Positions 1 to 8,341 of a DNA stretch of 14,154 bases are shown here, piece by piece. The stretch is from Alphaproteobacteria bacterium (lineage in GTDB: Bacteria; Pseudomonadota; Alphaproteobacteria; Rhizobiales; Devosiaceae), in the NCBI GenBank assembly GCA_013152625.1, contig JAADFY010000247.1, positions 1 to 14,154 on the forward strand, given 5' to 3'. Every line of letters starts with the position of its first letter. The stretch's first letter is position 1. The translations under genes were made by a program, and so were the position numbers. The notes beneath the pieces were generated by a model, which saw nothing but the letters and a program-made list of their open reading frames with translations, was not told where the DNA came from and made no database searches.

Positions 1-618
1 CACGGCGGGGGGTATGCATTTCACAGCGCCATCAGCAGGCGTTTTGCGATGATGCTGGCCAGCACGCTTGGAATGAGCGTATTTGCGCCGGACTACCGGC
101 TTACCCCCGAGCATGCTCATCCCGCGCAACAAGAAGATGCACTGGCAGCTTACCGGTTCATGCTGGCGCAAGGGATCAAGCCCGGGCAACTTGTCCTTGC
201 CGGGGACTCCGCTGGTGGACATCTGGCCCTGATGACCTTGATCGGTTTGCGAAAAGCGCACCTGCCGCAACCGGCGCTGGCCATCGGTTTGTGCCCCTGG
301 ACCGATATCGCGGAGCGGGGCGCCAGTTTTTTTGGTAACGACCGATACGATCTGGTGCAGGGATATATGGCGTTAAAATTCGCCGAATGGCTGAAGGGTG
401 ACGGGAATTTCACCCGGGAGCAGCTTTCGCCCATCTATCAGGATTTTCGCGGGCTCGCGCCCATCTACCTGCAAGCGGGAGGCAAGGAGATTTTTGTCGA
501 TATGATCCGCGATTTTGCCAAAACCAATCGCGATCAGGGCGTCGATGTGGTGCTTGATGTGTGGGCGCACATGACCCACAATTTCCAGGCCCACGGCCCA
601 CGGGCTTACGCTGCGTGA
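1..618 (+). CDS. HSL-family (HGGG) alpha/beta-hydrolase esterase, 5'-truncated by window edge and frameshifted at 3' end
   Basis: Likely a carboxylesterase or lipase of the hormone-sensitive-lipase family (family IV), hydrolysing short acyl esters in the cytoplasm. The reading frame is already open at base 1, where the first codons spell the oxyanion-hole motif HGGGY; roughly the first 70-90 residues typical of the family lie outside the window. The nucleophile elbow GDSAGG has its serine codon at 208-210. The probable acid is the Asp at 499-501 (IFVDMIRDFA), and the catalytic His is at 577-579 (MTHNF). The family block DYRLTPEH is also present. The frame stops at 616-618, just after the His. 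The usual C-terminal helix appears instead in another frame (see 602-811), so the gene has a frameshift or the sequence has an error. The triad is intact, so residual function cannot be excluded. Substrate is unknown. It is convergent with tadC and probably unrelated to the pilus. Confidence 0.85.
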   Translation, partial: HGGGYAFHSAISRRFAMMLASTLGMSVFAPDYRLTPEHAHPAQQEDALAAYRFMLAQGIKPGQLVLAGDSAGGHLALMTLIGLRKAHLPQPALAIGLCPWTDIAERGASFFGNDRYDLVQGYMALKFAEWLKGDGNFTREQLSPIYQDFRGLAPIYLQAGGKEIFVDMIRDFAKTNRDQGVDVVLDVWAHMTHNFQAHGPRAYAA

Positions 619-811
619 AAGCGAGGAGGCGATTGCCAGAATCGGAGAGGCCATTTCAAGCCGGACAGGTTCTAAAACGAAGCGCGACAGCTTTGGTCCA
701 AATAAAAGAACTGAAGTGAGCCGCCTGGCCAAAGCGCAATTGCCCGGGTTGGGCTGGACCGGAAAACCGGCAGATCAGGACAGTGGGCCGTCGGCCCTAA
801 AACCCGATTGA
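602..811 (+). other. Displaced 3' reading frame of the esterase gene
   Basis: In the frame one base ahead of the esterase, codons from about 602 read GLTLRESEEAIARIGEAIS, which resembles the ending of HSL-family esterases (LTESREALDRIGAFI type). Deleting one C from the run at 597-599 (ggccca) would fuse the frames as ...QAHGHGLTLRESEEA... and extend the protein to a TGA at 809-811. The last 40 or so residues are lysine- and proline-containing and do not resemble a family feature. The extension would overlap the 3' end of the convergent tadC (797) by 15 bases. Confidence 0.6.
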
Positions 812-1789
812 AACGTTTTGCGAGAACACCCGGATCATGGCCGGGGCAATCACCACGATAAACAGCACCGGCAAAAAGAACAGGATCAGCGGCACCGTCA
901 GCTTTGGCGGCAGAGACGCGGCTTTTTTCTCCGCCTCGGCCATGCGCTGTTCGCGGCCCTCCTCGGCCATTACCCGCAGCGCGGTTGCCACCGCAGTGCC
1001 ATAGCGATCGGCCTGAATGAGCGAGGTCATGACCTGGCGGACCCCATCGAGCCCGGTGCGCAGCCCGAGATTCTCATAGGCGCGTGTGCGGTCTTCGAGA
1101 AACGACAACTCCGCCGTGGTCAGGGTGATTTCCTCGGCCAGTTCGGGGCTTTGCATGCCAATTTCCTTGGCGACGCGCTTTAAGGCGTGCTCGATGGACA
1201 TGCCGCTTTCCACACACAGCAACACCAGATCAAGGCAATCGGGCCAGGCGCGGCGGATGGATTTCTGGCGCTTGATGATCTGGTTTTTAAGCAGGATCGA
1301 GGGCAAATAGTTGCCCAGCAGGCCAATGCCGGCGGAATAAAGCGCAATAAGATACAAAGGGCGGTCGGGCATAACTACAAACCCGAGATAAAAGAACGAG
1401 ATCAGCAACAGGGCAATGGGCGAAACCGAACGCAGAAACAAATAGGTGGTCAAATGGGCCGGGGAGCGATAGCCGGCGTTGGCCAGCTTGGCGACCGCGG
1501 TGCCATCATCAAAGGCCTTGCGCAACGACAACCGCTCGACAAAACTCTTTATGAAGCCTTTGGCCTCGGCACGGCTGGCGCGCTCGGTGGAGCCCTTGTC
1601 GCCGCGCAGGCGAGACATTTCCACGGCCCGCAACCGTTCGCGTTCAAGCGCGACTTTTTTGATGCGCACCTTCATGTCGGAACGGTCAAAAAACTGGGCG
1701 CCGAAGGTGAAAATCACCGCTGTCGCCGAAATGGCGGCAAACACGGCGACCAGAAAATCAGGGCTGGTCAGCGTGTCAAAGATCGACAT
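797..1789 (-). CDS. tadC: TadC, inner-membrane platform protein of Tad pilus
   Basis: Type II secretion F-type (T2SF) inner-membrane protein that, with TadB, forms the platform on which the CpaF ATPase assembles Flp pili. The product is about 330 residues. It has an N-terminal hydrophobic segment (VAVFAAISATAVIFTF), a central hydrophobic pair (SPIALLLISFFYLGFVV and LYLIALYSAGIGLLG), the conserved cytoplasmic block PDCLDLVLLCVESGMS with LGLRTGLDGVRQ and AEEGREQRMAEAEKKAA, and a C-terminal segment (LILFFLPVLFIVVIAPAMI). The ATG at 1789 (MSIFDTL) is preferred over an in-frame upstream start at 1828, because it has a GGAA about 8 bases upstream and because the extra 13 residues (MQFCPCPDERKCS) are not family-like. 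It is the last gene of the minus-strand run. In many rhizobia tadD follows here, but the convergent esterase follows instead. Confidence 0.9.
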   Translation of the reverse strand: MSIFDTLTSPDFLVAVFAAISATAVIFTFGAQFFDRSDMKVRIKKVALERERLRAVEMSRLRGDKGSTERASRAEAKGFIKSFVERLSLRKAFDDGTAVAKLANAGYRSPAHLTTYLFLRSVSPIALLLISFFYLGFVVMPDRPLYLIALYSAGIGLLGNYLPSILLKNQIIKRQKSIRRAWPDCLDLVLLCVESGMSIEHALKRVAKEIGMQSPELAEEITLTTAELSFLEDRTRAYENLGLRTGLDGVRQVMTSLIQADRYGTAVATALRVMAEEGREQRMAEAEKKAASLPPKLTVPLILFFLPVLFIVVIAPAMIRVFSQNVSIGF

Positions 1790-1839
1790 GGAACATTTCC
1801 GTTCGTCAGGGCACGGGCAAAATTGCACCGGGCCAGGGG

Positions 1840-1864
1840 CACACCAAACCCGGCGGGGGGTGTG
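1840..1864 (-). other. Imperfect hairpin in the tadB-tadC intergenic gap
   Basis: The 99-base gap between the tadB stop and the tadC start is the widest within the cpaB-to-tadC run. It contains CACACC (1840-1845) pairing with GGTGTG (1859-1864), with an inner CCC/GGG (1849-1851 with 1855-1857). There is no T-run after it in the direction of transcription, so it does not look like a simple intrinsic terminator. It may be an mRNA stability or processing element, or fortuitous in GC-rich DNA. Confidence 0.25.
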
Positions 1865-1888
1865 TTGCAGCGGTGATCGGGGATGACC

Positions 1889-2866
1889 CTAGACATCAAA
1901 CTGGATCATGCGGTTCATGATGAATGTGCCCAGGGAGAGCATGACGACAGCGACCCCAAGCCAGAACAGGCCGATGGTGGTGGTAAACAGAACCAGCAAA
2001 TAGTCCGGCGTGACCAGAGAGACCAGCCCGGCAACCAGAAACGGCAACGCGCCAATGATCATGGCCGAGGCCTTGGCTTCGGAAGACATGGCCTTGACCT
2101 TGCCCTGCATTTTCTTGCGGTTGCGCAACACGTGGGCGAGATTGGTCAGGGCCTCGGAAAGATTGCCGCCAGCCTGCTGCTGAACAGAAATGACAACGAC
2201 AAAAAAGTTGACTTCGGAGCGGGGCACACGGTCGAACAGAATGTCCACCGCCTCGTGCATGTTTTTGCCAACCGATTGCTGCTCAAGGACCCGGGCAAAT
2301 TCGGAACGCACCGGCTCTTTGGTCTCCTTGGCGACCACGCGGATGGAATCGTTTAACGGCAGGCCGGATTTGACCCCGCGGACAATGGTTTCAATGGCGT
2401 TGGGAAACTCGTCGAGAAATTTTGCCTGAAATTTTTTGGTGGCGCGCTTGAGCCAGAAGGTGGGCAGCACATAAGCCCCGGCCACCCCGAAAACAAACGC
2501 AAACAGGGCCGGCACTTCCAAAAACATGGCGACACCGCCAATAAACAGGCCGATGAGAACGGAGTTGCGAATAAAAGCCTCGCGGCGGATCTTCCAGCCG
2601 GCCTGTTCCAGGCGCATTTGCAGGGTGGGCTTGCGGCGGCGTTTTTCCAACGCGACCTGCTGGGATTTGACGGCGTCCGATATGGTTCGCCGGCGGGTGT
2701 CGCGCTGGCGCTTTGCGCTTTCAGCAACCCGGGGCGACGGGATTTCGCCGCGCAGGGCTTTCTTGCGTTTGTCGGCAAGTCCGCCGCTGGCCATTCCAGG
2801 CACCAGGGCAAACCCGCCAGCCAGAACGGCAACCACAGCCAGAACAATCAGGATAATCGGCGTCAT
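1889..2866 (-). CDS. tadB: TadB, inner-membrane platform protein of Tad pilus
   Basis: T2SF-domain inner-membrane protein, partner of TadC in the pilus assembly platform. It has 325 residues, usual for the family. It begins with a hydrophobic segment (PIILIVLAVVAVLAGGFAL), followed by a basic linker rich in Lys and Arg, a hydrophobic pair (NSVLIGLFIGGVAMFL and ALFAFVFGVAGAYVLPTFWL), the conserved cytoplasmic block FLDEFPNAIETIVRGVKSGL with VPRSEVNFFVVVISVQQQAGGNLSEAL, and two C-terminal segments ending MNRMIQFDV. The start at 2866 lies 13 bases after the cpaF stop, consistent with one transcript. The ribosome site is weak (GGGTCTG), so coupling to cpaF translation is plausible. Confidence 0.92.
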   Translation of the reverse strand: MTPIILIVLAVVAVLAGGFALVPGMASGGLADKRKKALRGEIPSPRVAESAKRQRDTRRRTISDAVKSQQVALEKRRRKPTLQMRLEQAGWKIRREAFIRNSVLIGLFIGGVAMFLEVPALFAFVFGVAGAYVLPTFWLKRATKKFQAKFLDEFPNAIETIVRGVKSGLPLNDSIRVVAKETKEPVRSEFARVLEQQSVGKNMHEAVDILFDRVPRSEVNFFVVVISVQQQAGGNLSEALTNLAHVLRNRKKMQGKVKAMSSEAKASAMIIGALPFLVAGLVSLVTPDYLLVLFTTTIGLFWLGVAVVMLSLGTFIMNRMIQFDV

Positions 2867-2879
2867 GATTTCAGACCCA

Positions 2880-4388
2880 TCAGTTGTTCACCGTCTGGTG
2901 TTGCTCGATGTTTGAACTTTCCAGTGCCTCAACCAGGTTGGCTTCCTCATTGAAATAGCGGGCACGTTCGGCAAATCTGGGCTTGGTGATGCCCGTGGAC
3001 CGGTGCAGGCCGGTGAGTTTGCCATTGGCGTCTTCGCCGGTGATGTCGAACAGGAAAATGTCCTGGGTAACGATCACATCCCCCTCGAGGCCGAGAACTT
3101 CGGTTATGTGGGTTATGCGCCGGGAACCGTCGCGCAGACGGGCCGCCTGAACCACCACGTCAATGGATGAAACGATCATTTCGCGAATGGTGCGCGAGGG
3201 CAGCGAGTAGCCGCCCATGGTGATCATGGATTCCAGCCGGGCAAGGGCTTCACGGGGGGAGTTGGCGTGCAGCGTGCCCATGGAACCGTCATGGCCGGTA
3301 TTCATGGCCTGAAGCAGATCAAAGGCCTCGGGGCCACGCACCTCACCGACGATAATGCGTTCCGGCCGCATGCGCAGGCAGTTCTTGATCAGATCGCGCA
3401 TGGTGATTTCGCCCTCGCCCTCAAGATTGGGGGGGCGGGTTTCGAGCCGTACCACATGGGGCTGCTGGAGTTGTAATTCGGCACTGTCTTCGCAGGTAAT
3501 CACCCGTTCGTCGCGATCAATATAACCGGTCAGGCAGTTGAGCAGGGTGGTTTTGCCCGAACCGGTGCCGCCCGAGATCAGGATATTGGCCCGGACGCGA
3601 CCCAGGATCTGCAGCACCTTGGAACCATCAGGGGATATGGAACCAAATTTGACCAACTGGTCCAGGGTCAGCTTGTCTTTTTTGAACTTGCGAATGGTCA
3701 GGGTGGGGCCGTCAATGGCCAGCGGGGGGGCAATGACATTGACCCGGGAGCCGTCGGGCAGGCGGGCATCGCAAATGGGGGAACTTTCGTCGACCCGGCG
3801 GCCAACCTGGGAAACGATACGCTGACATACATTCATGAGGTGCGAATCGTCGCGAAAGCGGACATTGGTCAACCGGACCTGGCCATTGACCTCGATGAAA
3901 CAGCTATGGGCGCCGTTGACCATGATGTCGGCAATATCATCGCGGGCCAAAAGCGGCTCCAACGGCCCGTAACCGAGCACATCGTTGCAAATGTCCTCAA
4001 GCAAATCCTCCTGCTCGGAAATCGACATGACAATCGACTTTAACGAGATGATCTCGGAGACGATGTCGCGAATTTCCTCGCGGGCGCTCTCGCCGTCCAT
4101 GGTGGCGAGCTGGCTTAAATCGATGGAGTCGATCAGCGCATTGAAGATGGAGGATTTGGTCAGGAAATATTCCTGATCGTGGGTGCGCTCCGGGCCGGTT
4201 ACATCGACAACCTGCTCCGAATTGTGGTCGTTTGCAGGCCCATCGGCGCCGCCAGAGGCGGACCGGGAACCCGCCATACCGGTGCCGGGGTTTGCAGGCG
4301 CGGGCTTTTCGGCCGGCGTCTGGCGAGCCCGGGGGGGTGCAGACGCGGCTGCTGCGTTACCGCCAAATGTTGTACGTTTGCCAAACAT
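2880..4388 (-). CDS. cpaF: CpaF/TadA, Tad pilus assembly ATPase
   Basis: Secretion-type (VirB11/TadA family) hexameric ATPase that powers Flp pilus assembly at the cytoplasmic face of the inner membrane. The protein has 502 residues. The first 70 or so are low-complexity, rich in Ala, Pro and Gly. A helical N-terminal domain (DVLGYGPLEPLLARDDIADIMVNG) follows, with the RLPDGSRVNVIAPPLAIDGP block. Walker A is GGTGSGKT with the lysine at residue 279. The Asp box and Walker B are in ERIIVGEVRGPEAFDLLQAM (about 343-360), and the His box is GHDGSMGTLHANSPREAL. All the catalytic motifs are intact. The ATG at 4388 has AAGG about 9 bases upstream. It lies 38 bases after cpaE and 13 before tadB, in the middle of the pilus operon. 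Confidence 0.96.
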   Translation of the reverse strand: MFGKRTTFGGNAAAASAPPRARQTPAEKPAPANPGTGMAGSRSASGGADGPANDHNSEQVVDVTGPERTHDQEYFLTKSSIFNALIDSIDLSQLATMDGESAREEIRDIVSEIISLKSIVMSISEQEDLLEDICNDVLGYGPLEPLLARDDIADIMVNGAHSCFIEVNGQVRLTNVRFRDDSHLMNVCQRIVSQVGRRVDESSPICDARLPDGSRVNVIAPPLAIDGPTLTIRKFKKDKLTLDQLVKFGSISPDGSKVLQILGRVRANILISGGTGSGKTTLLNCLTGYIDRDERVITCEDSAELQLQQPHVVRLETRPPNLEGEGEITMRDLIKNCLRMRPERIIVGEVRGPEAFDLLQAMNTGHDGSMGTLHANSPREALARLESMITMGGYSLPSRTIREMIVSSIDVVVQAARLRDGSRRITHITEVLGLEGDVIVTQDIFLFDITGEDANGKLTGLHRSTGITKPRFAERARYFNEEANLVEALESSNIEQHQTVNN

Positions 4389-4426
4389 GGAAGCCCTTAC
4401 TGAACGCTAGATGGATTGCCGCCGGT

Positions 4427-5689
4427 TCAGGCGAGTTTGAGTTTGCGAAAGATGCCCGGCAGAGCGCCGACCGGTTTCGCCGGCACCGAAGCGCTGGCGC
4501 GTCCGGCAAGCTGCAGGGCAATGGTGCGCAGGGTGTCGTTGATCTTGTGACTGGCAGAGACCTCGGCGATCATTTGACCGTTGTTGGCGGCGGTGCCAAA
4601 CAGGGCGGGATCAAAGGGGATTTGTCCCGACAAACGGCAATCAATGGACGCGGCGAACTCTTTGGCGGCGATTTCGGGCCGTTTGGGCATCGCGACCTGA
4701 TTGACGATAAGGTGCGGCGGGTTGTCCGAGGGCCGAATGGCCTTGATGGTATCGACGATATTCTTGGCGTTGCGCAGATTGGCCAGATCGGGCTGGGCCA
4801 CAATGACAATCTCATCGAGTGTGGTCAGCGTGTGGCGGATCCAGTCGTTCCAGGCATGGGGCAGATCGAGAATGACCGCGGGCACATTGCGCTGGCAGAT
4901 TTCGACAATCTGTTCAAAATCGCGACGGCCAAAATCATAGGTGCGTTCCAGGCTACCGGGGGAAGTGAGCAGGTTGATATGGTTGGCGGCCTTGGACATG
5001 AGACGGTCGATCATGACCTCATCAACGCTATCGGGGGCAAACACCGCGTCGGCCAGACCATTGACCGGGTCCTGATTGAAATTGAGACCGGCGGTGCCAA
5101 AGGCAAGGTCCATATCCATAATAAGCACATCCTGATGCAGACTATGGGCCATGGCCCAGGCAATATTGTGGGCCAGGGTGGAGGAACCGGCGCCGCCCTT
5201 GGCGGAGAAAAAACCAATGGTCCGGCCAATGGGGGCCGCGCCCTCTGCAACGAACAACTCAACGATTGTGGAAACCAGCGCCGATGCGCTGGTGGGCATC
5301 ACCAGATATTCCGATACGCCCGAACGGACGAGATCGCGATATAGCTGCACATCGTTGACATGGCCGACCACGACGACCTTGGTGGTTTCATCACATACGT
5401 CGGCCAGCCGCTCCAGGGAGGATGGAATTTCCTCAGGCCGCAGGGTGGTTTCAAGAATGACCAGATTTGGCGTGGGGTTGGTCTTGTATATCTCTACCGC
5501 CGCATCGATACCGCCGTTATGGGTGGTTAAGGCCGCCTTGATCATGCGGCGGTCGGTGGCCGCTTCCTCGATAAGCTGGGCGGTGGCGGAATTCTGACAG
5601 AACGCCTGGATGGTAATACGCGGCACCAGACGGGCGCCGGCGGTTTCTTCCGCGCCTGTGTGGGCCTGTTCCTGATCGGTATCGTTCAT
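4427..5689 (-). CDS. cpaE: CpaE/TadZ, pilus localisation ATPase
   Basis: MinD/ParA-superfamily protein that places the Tad machinery, usually at a cell pole. The N-terminal part (about residues 25-145 from the chosen start) is an atypical receiver-like domain (NLVILETTL, KVVVVGHVND, GVSEYLVMP). The C-terminal part is a ParA-like ATPase with the TadZ-style variant P-loop KGGAGSST, whose first lysine is residue 164 and where a Ser replaces the usual second lysine. It also has the Walker A' block VLIMDMDLAFGTAG and DLPHAW. I chose the ATG at 5689 (MNDTDQE), which has GGAG about 10 bases upstream. An in-frame TTG at 5713 would add eight basic residues. The gene follows cpaC by 42 bases, directly, with no cpaD between them as is usual in rhizobial tad operons. 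Confidence 0.9.
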   Translation of the reverse strand: MNDTDQEQAHTGAEETAGARLVPRITIQAFCQNSATAQLIEEAATDRRMIKAALTTHNGGIDAAVEIYKTNPTPNLVILETTLRPEEIPSSLERLADVCDETTKVVVVGHVNDVQLYRDLVRSGVSEYLVMPTSASALVSTIVELFVAEGAAPIGRTIGFFSAKGGAGSSTLAHNIAWAMAHSLHQDVLIMDMDLAFGTAGLNFNQDPVNGLADAVFAPDSVDEVMIDRLMSKAANHINLLTSPGSLERTYDFGRRDFEQIVEICQRNVPAVILDLPHAWNDWIRHTLTTLDEIVIVAQPDLANLRNAKNIVDTIKAIRPSDNPPHLIVNQVAMPKRPEIAAKEFAASIDCRLSGQIPFDPALFGTAANNGQMIAEVSASHKINDTLRTIALQLAGRASASVPAKPVGALPGIFRKLKLA

Positions 5690-5731
5690 TTTCACCGTTC
5701 TCCGTTTACGCAACGCGTGTCGCTAGAGGGT

Positions 5732-7180
5732 TCAATCGAGAATAAAGCCGACATTGCCCTGATAATCGCCAACCGGGCCATTGCCGCCGACTCCGTAAAT
5801 CTTGCCCATATTTCCCAGGAACACCGCCTCCGCATCGCCGGAAAAAGCCAAGCTGTCGGTGGGCAGATCAAACTGGTTTGCCCGACCGGGCGAGGTCAGA
5901 TACGGGGTGACCAGAATGAGCAGTTCGGTTTGCTGGTGAATGAAATCCCGGCTGCGGAACAGGGCGCCAAGAATGGGCACATTGCCGATGCCGGGGAGCG
6001 CGTTGAATTGCTGTTTGGTCTTGTCTTCGATCAGGCCGGCAATGGCCAATGTGCCGCCAGAGGGTAACTGAACCGATGTGCGGGCCCGGCGTTCCTTGGT
6101 GGCGGGGATGGTAATACCACCGGCGGAAAATCCGCCCTCCGTGGACAGTTCGATAACGATGGTGTCCACATCAAGGGCAATTATGCCGTTGGATAAAACC
6201 GTGGGGGTAAAGGTCAGATCCACGCCAAAGCGCTTGAATTCAAAGGTGATCTCCCCGTCGTCAATACCAACAGGCACCGGAAATTCACCTCCAGCGAGAA
6301 ACTGGGCTTGCTTACCCGAAAGGGCCGTCAGGGTGGGCTCGGCCAGGGTGCGTAGGGCGCCACGGCGTTCCAGAGCGCTTATGGTGGCCTCGACGGCAAA
6401 GTTGCCGACTTCCAGCCCGATCCCGAGGCTGTTGGAATTTATCACCCCGGAGGCGCCACCCAGACCGGGGTTGGTGAGCAGGCCGGTGGTCAGGCCGCCG
6501 GAGGCAAAGGTGGCATTAAGATCAATGCCAAGCTGTTTGACCGATTCACGCTGGACTTCAGCCACGGTCACCTTGAGCATGACCTGCTGGGCGCCGGTGA
6601 TATTGACCACGGAGACCACATTGTCGGGGTTTCCGGCAAATTGACCGGCAATGGATACCGCCTTGGCGACATCGTCCGCCGAATTCGCGGTGCCGGCAAG
6701 GACGATGCGCTGGCCAAAGCCCTGGACCTGAATATTGTTGCCCGGCAGCAAACGCGAAATCATGGCCGCCAGTCCGCCGGTGTCCTGCACCACGGAGATC
6801 TCGATCACGGCGATCTTGCGCCCCGAGGCGTCCAGGAAAAAGACATTGGTCTCACCGATGGCATTGCCCTGAACGATGGCCCGGGAACGGGTGCGCATAA
6901 TGGCGTTGGCAATCCCCGGTTCGGAAACGATGACTTCAAAGGCTTCAAGCGGCAAGTCGACGATTACCGATTTGGCGACCGAAACCTCAAGGCGCTGGGT
7001 GGCGCCGATCTGGTTGGCGGATATGCGCAATTGTGATGTGTTGGCGGCGCCGGCATGGGTGGTGCCGGCCATAAAAGCGGCAAGAAAAACAAGCCCGGTC
7101 AGCCAGATCGACATATGAGCCGACCAGGGTTTACTTCGCGTGCGGCCGGCATGGTTTGGGGATGTCATGTGGGTTCTCAT
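5732..7180 (-). CDS. cpaC: CpaC/RcpA, outer-membrane secretin of Tad pilus
   Basis: Forms the outer-membrane channel for the Flp pilus. A signal-peptide-like stretch (MSIWLTGLVFLAAFMAGTTHAGA) precedes the mature protein. Then come the pilus-assembly N-terminal domain (VIVSEPGIANAIM through GETNVFFLDASGRKIAVIEI), a BON-like segment (IQVQGFGQRIVLAGTANSADDVAKAV), the VTVAEVQRESVKQLGIDLN block and the C-terminal secretin domain (AEPTLTALSGKQAQFLAGGE, ending LFRSRDFIHQQTELLILVTPYL). The start is uncertain. The ATG at 7180 has AAGGA about 13 bases upstream, the ATG at 7168 has GAG about 8 bases upstream, an ATG at 7114 begins exactly at the signal peptide, and a TTG at 7210 would overlap cpaB. The domain order and length are normal for the family. 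Confidence 0.93.
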   Translation of the reverse strand: MRTHMTSPNHAGRTRSKPWSAHMSIWLTGLVFLAAFMAGTTHAGAANTSQLRISANQIGATQRLEVSVAKSVIVDLPLEAFEVIVSEPGIANAIMRTRSRAIVQGNAIGETNVFFLDASGRKIAVIEISVVQDTGGLAAMISRLLPGNNIQVQGFGQRIVLAGTANSADDVAKAVSIAGQFAGNPDNVVSVVNITGAQQVMLKVTVAEVQRESVKQLGIDLNATFASGGLTTGLLTNPGLGGASGVINSNSLGIGLEVGNFAVEATISALERRGALRTLAEPTLTALSGKQAQFLAGGEFPVPVGIDDGEITFEFKRFGVDLTFTPTVLSNGIIALDVDTIVIELSTEGGFSAGGITIPATKERRARTSVQLPSGGTLAIAGLIEDKTKQQFNALPGIGNVPILGALFRSRDFIHQQTELLILVTPYLTSPGRANQFDLPTDSLAFSGDAEAVFLGNMGKIYGVGGNGPVGDYQGNVGFILD

Positions 7181-7196
7181 TTCTGGGGCCGCATCC

Positions 7197-8165
7197 TTAT
7201 TGAAGACCAAGAGGGGGCTCGGTATCGGCGTTCACACCGGCAGCGACCGGCAGGCCAAGCGCACCGATGACTGGCGAGGTGGCGGGGGGCAATACAGCAG
7301 ACACCGGCAGGGTCGGAGCAACCGGCGCGCCGGAGATCTGAGCGACTTCGGCGGGGGTATCACCGGCCGGTCTGGCACCGGAAAGCACATTGGTCTGGCG
7401 CCCGAAGCGGATCAGAGAGATGGAAGCACCGCCGGTGCGCAAATTGTCGGTGGCGGCGCCACCAAAGTCGGCCACAGAGCGCAAAGACAAGGACAGATCG
7501 CCAATAGCCAGAGCGTTGACGATGGTCTCGGCCTGGGACGGGGTAAGCTCGAATGTGGCAATGGTGGGCTGGGAAAATGCCGCCGTTCCACCCTGTTCGG
7601 CTTCCTCGGCGCCGGCGTCACCGGGCACTTCACCGAGATTTTGGCCAATAGCCATGATGCGAACATTGGCCAGAATGGTCTCGGCAACAATGTTGCCGCG
7701 GCGGGTGAGAATAACATCCACCTTGTCGTTGGGCACGATAAAGCCGCCCGCCGCGCTCTCGGCGGTCACAGGCACAGAAACCGCCCGCATACCGGGGGCA
7801 ATGACGGCGGACAGGTAACCCGATTCCGATGTGGCCAGCCGGGCCAGCCGTATGGGTTCACCGATGAAAATTTCAAATCTGGCAACGGTACCGGTCATGC
7901 GCTCCAGGGCATCGGGCATGGTCTCGGTGGTGATATACTCGGGGCGCAGGGCCGATTTCGGCCAGTCCTGCCAGTTGACATATCTGCCGGACAGGCGGGT
8001 GCCAACGCCAATGGAGGAGGAGGCAACCAGAACCTGGGTCTTGGGTTCGGCCTCGACGCGGACCGCCGCGTCGCCCTGACCCGGATCACCGCGGGTGGCA
8101 AAGAACGCCGCCAGACCACCGGCCCCAAGGGCTACAACTAATAGCAGAATACGCGCCGGCTTCAT
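7197..8165 (-). CDS. cpaB: CpaB/RcpC, periplasmic Tad pilus assembly protein
   Basis: RcpC/CpaB-family protein that works with the CpaC secretin in the periplasm. The product has 322 residues. It opens with a single membrane anchor or signal sequence (ARILLLVVALGAGGLAAFFA). An SAF-type domain follows (VLVASSSIGVGTRLSGRYVNWQDWP ... GTVARFEIFIGEPI), then the RcpC core (ISAVIAPGMRAVSVPVT-like block and AAGGFIVPNDKVDVILTRRG). The C-terminal 70 residues are Ala/Pro-rich and poorly constrained. The ATG at 8165 has a good purine-rich site (GGGGTAAG) at about 5-8 bases. It is the first gene after a 176-base gap from cpaA that carries two CtrA-like boxes, so it may start its own transcript covering cpaB to tadC. 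Confidence 0.92.
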   Translation of the reverse strand: MKPARILLLVVALGAGGLAAFFATRGDPGQGDAAVRVEAEPKTQVLVASSSIGVGTRLSGRYVNWQDWPKSALRPEYITTETMPDALERMTGTVARFEIFIGEPIRLARLATSESGYLSAVIAPGMRAVSVPVTAESAAGGFIVPNDKVDVILTRRGNIVAETILANVRIMAIGQNLGEVPGDAGAEEAEQGGTAAFSQPTIATFELTPSQAETIVNALAIGDLSLSLRSVADFGGAATDNLRTGGASISLIRFGRQTNVLSGARPAGDTPAEVAQISGAPVAPTLPVSAVLPPATSPVIGALGLPVAAGVNADTEPPLGLQ

Positions 8166-8250
8166 GGCTTACCCCGGATGGTTGCATTATGAACTCGGCA
8201 GGCGCTGGACGCGCACTACCCGTTCAAGCCGGAGTATTGCGGGCAAAGGG

Positions 8251-8265
8251 TCAAAACTTGGTTAA
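8251..8265 (-). promoter_or_regulatory. CtrA-like box upstream of cpaB (proximal)
   Basis: On the minus strand this reads TTAACCAAGTTTTGA, which is TTAA-N7-TTGA, 7 of 8 matches to the CtrA consensus TTAA-N7-TTAA. The first half TTAACCA also resembles the extended TTAACCAT form. It sits 86 bases before the cpaB start. The motif is short, so a single occurrence is weak; the support comes from similar boxes before pilA and cpaA. Confidence 0.3.
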
Positions 8266-8274
8266 CTGAGGGTT

Positions 8275-8289
8275 TTGATTTTTAGTTAA
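8275..8289 (-). promoter_or_regulatory. CtrA-like box upstream of cpaB (distal)
   Basis: On the minus strand this reads TTAACTAAAAATCAA, which is TTAA-N7-TCAA, 7 of 8 matches. It lies 24 bases upstream of the proximal box, and both are part of GTTAAC hexamers (8261-8266 and 8285-8290). Two near-consensus sites a little over two helical turns apart would be consistent with paired CtrA dimers; this is inference. Confidence 0.25.
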
Positions 8290-8341
8290 CAGTGTATTGA
8301 GTTGCGTAACTATACGGGGGCCAGTTCCCGGAACAGCTGCA

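Noticed and set aside
757..775. CCGG-AAAA-CCGG hairpin as a terminator between the convergent esterase and tadC
   Set aside because: The stem is only four to five bases, without a T-run. It is too weak to support.
1187..2356. Two plus-strand open frames opposite tadC and tadB
   Set aside because: Both are antisense to genes with conserved T2SF blocks and show shadow composition, and neither has family features.
4232..5344. Long plus-strand open frame (370 codons) opposite cpaE and the start of cpaF
   Set aside because: It is antisense to genes with clear Walker motifs, and its composition (Gly, His, Gln, Asn-rich, no domain) is typical of a reverse-frame shadow in GC-rich DNA.
7140..8141. 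Plus-strand open frame (333 codons) opposite cpaB
   Set aside because: It is antisense to cpaB, Gly/His/Asn-rich with no recognisable domain, and has no independent ribosome site that I can see.
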